NCBI RefSeq assembly: GCF_000373245.1
Contig: NZ_KB890739.1
Coordinates: 546,300-597,097 of the forward strand
Length of the DNA stretch: 50,798 nt
From: Echinicola pacifica DSM 19836
GTDB taxonomy: Bacteria; Bacteroidota; Bacteroidia; Cytophagales; Cyclobacteriaceae
Direction of reading: 5' to 3'
The notes below the pieces were generated by a model. That model ran no database searches, was not told where the DNA came from, and saw only the letters and a list, made by a program, of their open reading frames with translations. Position numbers and translations under genes: made by a program. Shown piece after piece: positions 46,513 through 50,798 of the stretch. Positions within the stretch are counted from its first letter, which is position 1, and every line of letters begins with the position of its first letter.

Positions 46513-47115
46513 TTAAAATTCTAGTTCCAATTGATCGGGAAGAAGCTTGAAGGACCTTCGGTGGTGAGGGGTGATTCCAAATTGGTGGATGCCCTTACGA
46601 TGCTCTTTGGTGGGGTAGCCCGCATTTCTCTCCCAGCCATATCCAGGGTATTCCATGGCATATTCCGCCATCATCTTATCTCTATACACCTTGGCGAGGA
46701 TAGACGCCGCTGCAATGCTCGCAAACTTCCCATCCCCCTTGATAATGCAATCATAGGGAAGCTCAAGGGTGCTGCGGAATCTGTTGCCATCGATCAGCAG
46801 GTGTTCGGGCGGCGTGGTCAGGGCTTCCACGGCACGGCTCATCGCCAGGAAGGAGGCATTCAGAATATTGATTTCATCAATCTCAAGGACTGAGGCTTCG
46901 GCGATGGCCCAAGCGATAGCCCTCGACTGAATCTCCTGAACCAGCTCTTCCCTGTTTTTTTTATTTAGCTTTTTAGAATCATTGATCAGCTCATTGGCAT
47001 AGTCGGGAGGGAGGATCACGGCCGCAGCCACCACAGGGCCACATAGGCAGCCCCGCCCCACCTCGTCACAACCAGCCTCTAAACGATTAGTTTCTAAATA
47101 AGGTAATAGCTTCAT
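46513..47115 (-). CDS. rnhB: Ribonuclease HII
   Basis: Cleaves the RNA strand of RNA-DNA hybrids, including single ribonucleotides left by DNA polymerase (200 aa). Seen: GCDEVGRGCLCGPVVAAAV at residues 15-33 with metal-binding Asp17 and Glu18; LLIDGNRF with the third acidic residue (Asp); and AKVYRDKMM with the fourth (Asp). The start is the ATG at 47115; the frame extends one codon to a TTG. It overlaps the end of the upstream glycosidase gene by 29 bases. Confidence 0.95.
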   Translation of the reverse strand: MKLLPYLETNRLEAGCDEVGRGCLCGPVVAAAVILPPDYANELINDSKKLNKKNREELVQEIQSRAIAWAIAEASVLEIDEINILNASFLAMSRAVEALTTPPEHLLIDGNRFRSTLELPYDCIIKGDGKFASIAAASILAKVYRDKMMAEYAMEYPGYGWERNAGYPTKEHRKGIHQFGITPHHRRSFKLLPDQLELEF

Positions 47116-49759
47116 CAATAGGTTTTTCTTCTCTAGGATATAATTTGTGGATCATCTCAGCCACCAATCCGGTCCATCCTGTCTGGTGGGAGGCTCCTAA
47201 ACCTGAGCCATTGTCCCCATGGAAATACTCATAGAATAGCATATAATCCTTGAAGTGCGGATCGTTTTGCATCTTTTCATTATCACCATATACAGGTCTT
47301 TTGCCATCCTTATCCTTTAAGAAGATCGCAATATTTCGCTTAGATAGCTCCTTAGCGATGATGTCTAAAGTAAGGAATTTGCCAGAGCCTGTTGGGTACT
47401 CGATTGGGAAGTCTCCGCCATAGTAGAAATTAAACTTCTTCAGCGATTCCATGATCAGCCAGTTGATAGGAAACCAGATAGGTCCCCTCCAGTTGGAATT
47501 GCCGCCAAACATCCGCGTGTCAGATTCCCCGGGGGTATAGGAGACGGTATGCTCCACCCCGTTTAGCTTCATACTGTACGGATGATCCTTATGGTATTTG
47601 GATACGGATCTAATTCCGTATTCAGAGAGAAATTCATTTTCGTCCAGGAGCTTATTGAGTAAGCTCTTCATGCGATGGCCTCGGAGCAGGGAGAATAAGT
47701 GCCTCTTGTCTTTTCCTGGTTCGATCCAGTTGGAGACTAAGGAGGCGAGCTTAGGCTTTTCTTTCATAAAGAAGTCTAGTCTCTCCTTGAAAGCGGTGAG
47801 GTGTTCGTACATTTCCTCCTTGATCGGTTCCACCGCAAAAAGGGGGATAATGCCCACAATCGACCTTACCTTCATTCGCTTGGGTGCGGTATCATCGATA
47901 TGGAGAATGTCATAAAAGAAATTATCTTCATCATCCCACATACTGATATTCTTTCCCGAAATATTATTCATCGCGCCAGCGATATAGAGAAAATGCTCTA
48001 GGAACTTGGTGGCTGTATATTGGTATACCTTATTGAACTCACAGAGATCGAGTGATATTCGCAGTAGGTTTAACGAAAACATCGCCATCCATGCTGTGGC
48101 ATCGGCCTGCTCCAGTCGGGCGCCGAACTGATCTACGTGGCTTCGGTCAAAAAGGCTGACATTATCCAAGCCCAGGAACCCACCTTCAAAGATGTTTTGG
48201 CCTTCGCTATCCTTTTGGTTTACCCACCAGGTGAAGTTCAGCATAAGCTTATGCAGTGCACGCTCTAGGAAGACCTGATCGCCTTTGCCACCATTCATTT
48301 TTTTCTCTATTTGGTACACACGGTGTACGGCATAGGCGTGAATAGGAGGGTTCACATCATTGAAATTCCACTCGTAAGCGGGGATCTGACCATTGGGGTG
48401 CATATACCACTCGCTGAGAAGTAGGAGCAGCTGCTTTTTGGCAAATTCCGGGTCTAGCCTAGCCAGAGGAATACAATGGAAGGCCAGATCCCATGCCGCA
48501 TACCATGGGTATTCCCACTTATCCGGCATCGAGATAATATCGTAATTCTGTAAGTGTCGCCAGTTATGATTCCGCCCTTTTTTCCGTTCTGGGGGAGGCA
48601 TAAATCGCCCCGGGTCACCTTCCAGCCATCTTTCTACATTATAATAATAAAATTGTTTTCCCCACATCATACCCGCATAGGCCTGACGCTGGATACTTCT
48701 TAGCTCCTCATCTTCCACATGATCCTGAAGGTCTCCGTAGAATTCATCAGCATCTCTGATACGATCATTGATGATGTCTTCACAATCCTGGCTTTTTGTC
48801 GCCACATTCTTATGACTCATTCTGAAGGTCACCTGCTTAGAGGAGCCTGCGGGAATGGTGATTTTGTACAAGGCCGCAGCCTTGGTGCCGTTTTTATTGG
48901 GGTTAAGGTGACTATCATCACCATGTACTACATAGTCGTTGATAGCGTCTTTAAGGTATTTCTTTTGATTGGCAATATCATACAGCTTCACCCGATTGGT
49001 TTCATTGTCGCAAAACAATAATTCAGGCTCGCCTTCAAAGTGGAAGAAATAATTACCCATTTTTGGGGAATAGGCAAGTATCTTATCGTCAGATTTCTGA
49101 GAGAATTTCGGCAGAAAAGGCTCATGACCTGTAAACCAGGTTTTGCGGAACCAGATCGTAGGCATCACCCAGATTTCAGCATCTTCCTTGCCCCGATTAT
49201 GGATGGTGGCTCTGCCCACCAGGTCATTATGATCGGCCTTGGCATATTCCATGAAGATGTCAAAATATGCATCATCATCGAAAATACCAGTGTCTATCAG
49301 CTCAAATTCAGGGTCTAGCTTGGTTCTTTTAGCATTCTCCTCCACCAATTGGGCGTAGGGGAATTCATTTTGAGGATACTTATAAAGCATCTTCATATAA
49401 CTATGTGTGGGGGTGGAGTCGAGGTAATAATACAGCTCCTTCACATCCTCACCATGGTTGCCTTGATTTCCAGTAAGACCAAAAAGGCGCTCCTTGATCA
49501 GAGGATCCTTTCCATTCCAAAAGGCCCAGGCCATACATAGCTTCTGCTTATAATCACTTACTCCTGCCAGCCCCTCTTCTCCCCATCGATAAGCTTTGCT
49601 TCGGGCATCCTCATGAGTTACATTCTCCCATGCGGATCCATCTTCACTATAATCTTCACGTACCGTACCCCATTGTCTCTCTGTGAGATAGGGTCCCCAC
49701 TTCTTCCAGTGCTTGATACGGTCTTTATCTTCCTGTAATCTTGTCTTCTCTATATTCAT
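47087..49759 (-). CDS. GH63/MGH1-like glycoside hydrolase (glucosidase)
   Basis: 890 aa, no signal peptide, so apparently cytosolic. Seen: an N-terminal beta-sandwich-like part (about 1-340, with WFRKTWFTGHEPFLPKF) and an (alpha/alpha)6 domain with WYAAWDLAFHCIPLARLDPEFAK, HPNGQIPAYEWNFNDVNPP, GGFLGLDNVSLFDRS and SNWRGPIWFPINWLIME, the pattern of bacterial GH63-type enzymes now labelled MGH1-like. The Asp of AWDL is a catalytic candidate. Substrate unknown, possibly a small alpha-glucoside or glucosylglycerate-type compound. The ATG at 49759 is chosen over TTG 49786 because a perfect -7 box overlaps the TTG. Confidence 0.83.
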   Translation of the reverse strand: MNIEKTRLQEDKDRIKHWKKWGPYLTERQWGTVREDYSEDGSAWENVTHEDARSKAYRWGEEGLAGVSDYKQKLCMAWAFWNGKDPLIKERLFGLTGNQGNHGEDVKELYYYLDSTPTHSYMKMLYKYPQNEFPYAQLVEENAKRTKLDPEFELIDTGIFDDDAYFDIFMEYAKADHNDLVGRATIHNRGKEDAEIWVMPTIWFRKTWFTGHEPFLPKFSQKSDDKILAYSPKMGNYFFHFEGEPELLFCDNETNRVKLYDIANQKKYLKDAINDYVVHGDDSHLNPNKNGTKAAALYKITIPAGSSKQVTFRMSHKNVATKSQDCEDIINDRIRDADEFYGDLQDHVEDEELRSIQRQAYAGMMWGKQFYYYNVERWLEGDPGRFMPPPERKKGRNHNWRHLQNYDIISMPDKWEYPWYAAWDLAFHCIPLARLDPEFAKKQLLLLLSEWYMHPNGQIPAYEWNFNDVNPPIHAYAVHRVYQIEKKMNGGKGDQVFLERALHKLMLNFTWWVNQKDSEGQNIFEGGFLGLDNVSLFDRSHVDQFGARLEQADATAWMAMFSLNLLRISLDLCEFNKVYQYTATKFLEHFLYIAGAMNNISGKNISMWDDEDNFFYDILHIDDTAPKRMKVRSIVGIIPLFAVEPIKEEMYEHLTAFKERLDFFMKEKPKLASLVSNWIEPGKDKRHLFSLLRGHRMKSLLNKLLDENEFLSEYGIRSVSKYHKDHPYSMKLNGVEHTVSYTPGESDTRMFGGNSNWRGPIWFPINWLIMESLKKFNFYYGGDFPIEYPTGSGKFLTLDIIAKELSKRNIAIFLKDKDGKRPVYGDNEKMQNDPHFKDYMLFYEYFHGDNGSGLGASHQTGWTGLVAEMIHKLYPREEKPIDEAITLFRN

Positions 49760-50124
49760 GGAACTTTCATCAAACCCAAAACTCAAATTTACGAGTTTTC
49801 ACTAAAATCTTTACCACTGAATGGATTAAGCTTTCCGAAAGATGTTCTGCAAAATGGTATAATCGCTTTTATTCATCTAAAAATTAAAGCGAAGCCCTAT
49901 TTCATGAAATCTTTTGAAATTCGGAAGGTCCTTTCGTTTGATTTTTCCTAGAGATGGAAGGATAGGCTTTGTCAGCTCCAAAGGAAAATAGTTGACTAGG
50001 TCTGTTTTATTGATCCAGCAGGATAGTCGGATGCACTTACCTAATTAATTTTCACTTTTGAATCTATATGATCTTCCCAAGCCCTGTCTGGTAAATTGGG
50101 GGATATTCTATCTCATCATCCAGG
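49760..50124. other. Intergenic region, glycosyltransferase/GH63-like
   Basis: About 365 bases between two minus-strand genes. It holds the -7 box of the glycosidase gene at 49784-49791. The short inverted repeat TTTCATGAAA near 49900 is the only other structure noticed. Confidence 0.4.
49784..49791 (-). promoter_or_regulatory. -7 box of the GH63-like gene
   Basis: TAAATTTG on the minus strand, a perfect TAnnTTTG, 25 bases upstream of the ATG at 49759. No clean -33. It argues against the upstream TTG start at 49786, which overlaps it. Confidence 0.35.
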
Positions 50125-50798
50125 TTAAACCTCAGCGAGGTATTTTGGGCTAGTTATAGCAGTGTTTTCTCCTTTTGAAGGGCTATTGCCGAGGATTTCC
50201 CTCAGTTTAGGTCCCAACTGCATCTCCCAATTTACAAAATTCCCGTTTGTGGAATAGTTACTTGATAAATATTTGTCAAATTTTTTTATATCAAAGCAGT
50301 TGTGGCTTATTCCAGCCCCTGCGAGCAGGGCGTCAAGCGCATTGCATTCTTGCTCATACTGCCCCTGTACTGGGACCATCATCACGGGTTTGCCATAATA
50401 CATCGCCTCACATACCGACTCAAATCCTGCACTTGTCAGTAAGCCCCGGCAAGAGGCCATTTTTTCCAGGTATAGGCTGTCGCTAAGATGATGGAAGGTC
50501 AGATTTGGAATGGGGGTATAGGGATTGGGCATCTCCCTATTGTCCCAAAATGCCTGCAACTCTATGCTGGGATGCTGTCGGCAGAAGTCAATAAGCTCCT
50601 CGGAATAACCCGCATTGACCATATAAGTAAGGATGAAACCCTGCTTGCTAATGCTATACTCTTTGACCTGCCTGCGGAGCAATGGGGGGAGGATCACCAG
50701 CCTTGAGTCTTTATCATTGGGAAGAGGCCGAAAAGAAAGTGCCAATAAGCGGCTTGCTCCTAAGCAGGTGATTTTGGTGTTCAGCTGAAAAAGTGCCT
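50125..50798 (-). CDS. Glycosyltransferase, MurG/GT28-like C-terminal part (truncated at window edge)
   Basis: Only the C-terminal 224 residues are present; the frame runs open through the right edge. Seen: a nucleotide-binding-type second Rossmann domain with FILTYMVNAGYSEELIDFC, NLTFHHLSDSLYLEKMASC, and the UDP-sugar-binding block LLTSAGFESVCEAMYYGKPVMMVPV followed by QYEQECNALDA, the pattern of GT28/GT1 enzymes of the MurG and UDP-glucuronosyltransferase superfamily. The N-terminal acceptor domain is outside the window, so substrate is not assignable. It appears to end a transcription unit, with no promoter before the next gene apart from the glycosidase's own. Confidence 0.82.
   Translation of the reverse strand, partial: ALFQLNTKITCLGASRLLALSFRPLPNDKDSRLVILPPLLRRQVKEYSISKQGFILTYMVNAGYSEELIDFCRQHPSIELQAFWDNREMPNPYTPIPNLTFHHLSDSLYLEKMASCRGLLTSAGFESVCEAMYYGKPVMMVPVQGQYEQECNALDALLAGAGISHNCFDIKKFDKYLSSNYSTNGNFVNWEMQLGPKLREILGNSPSKGENTAITSPKYLAEV

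Noticed and set aside
50129-50141. ACCTC/GAGGT hairpin at the end of the glycosyltransferase gene
   Set aside because: It lies in the coding region, has only five base pairs and is not followed by a clear U tract on the minus strand.

Overview
The window looks like a chromosomal segment of a Bacteroidota bacterium, most likely order Cytophagales (Cyclobacteriaceae/Algoriphagus-like). The evidence is a lipoprotein-type TamA homologue (TamL) beside TamB, the parA-parB-DUF5683-dapB-lepB gene order, GSCFA, DUF2490 and DUF3050 proteins, and promoters of the Bacteroidota type (-33 TTG, -7 TAnnTTTG). The taxon is inferred from gene content only. I see no insertion sequence, prophage, CRISPR array or rRNA operon; this is mostly core genome with one carbohydrate-degradation island on the right.

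Layout. 0.1-7.5 kb (+): tamB and tamL, outer-membrane assembly. 7.7-9.1 kb (-): mgsA overlapping pfkA, two enzymes at the glycolysis/methylglyoxal branch. 9.4-14.9 kb (-): GSCFA protein, a YyaL-type thioredoxin-domain protein and PriA in a tight run. 15.1 kb (+): a lone 82-residue unknown. 15.4-16.6 kb (-): rpsF-rpsR-rplI with a textbook promoter and terminator. 16.8-19.3 kb (-): a coiled-coil membrane protein, then apaG and a methyltransferase. 19.3 kb (+): ung. 20.1-24.3 kb (-): parA-parB-DUF5683-dapB-lepB, chromosome segregation joined to lysine/cell-wall synthesis and secretion. 24.9-28.3 kb (-): pyrG-yidC. 28.6 kb (-): an easily missed 47-residue very basic protein. 29.1-31.7 kb (+): a YrdC-like remnant, cca and a TPR protein. 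31.9-33.3 kb (-): S41 protease lipoprotein. 34.2 kb (+): polyprenyl-phosphate GlcNAc-1-phosphate transferase behind a long leader. 35.5-37.1 kb (-): DUF3050 and DUF2490. 37.3-38.8 kb (+): GNAT acetyltransferase, tRNA-Leu(GAG), unknown membrane protein. 39.2-46.3 kb (+): GH3, GH20 and GH92 glycosidases. 46.5-49.8 kb (-): a GH63/MGH1-like glycosidase overlapping rnhB. 50.1 kb to the right edge (-): a truncated glycosyltransferase.

Working together: the three exported glycosidases (beta-glucosidase type, beta-hexosaminidase, alpha-mannosidase) would suit trimming of N-glycan-like or mixed GlcNAc/mannose material, but no SusC/SusD pair is present, so this is not a canonical polysaccharide utilisation locus. 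Most of the rest is housekeeping. I found no convincing new multi-gene system. The most interesting leads are a convergent pair of DnaA-box-like sites just upstream of a candidate parA promoter, an apparently active-site-less YrdC-like protein translationally coupled to the CCA-adding enzyme, the tiny basic protein with its own promoter and terminator, and a structured leader upstream of the GlcNAc-1-phosphate transferase. Several start codons were placed at an ATG inside a longer open frame; these are noted entry by entry.
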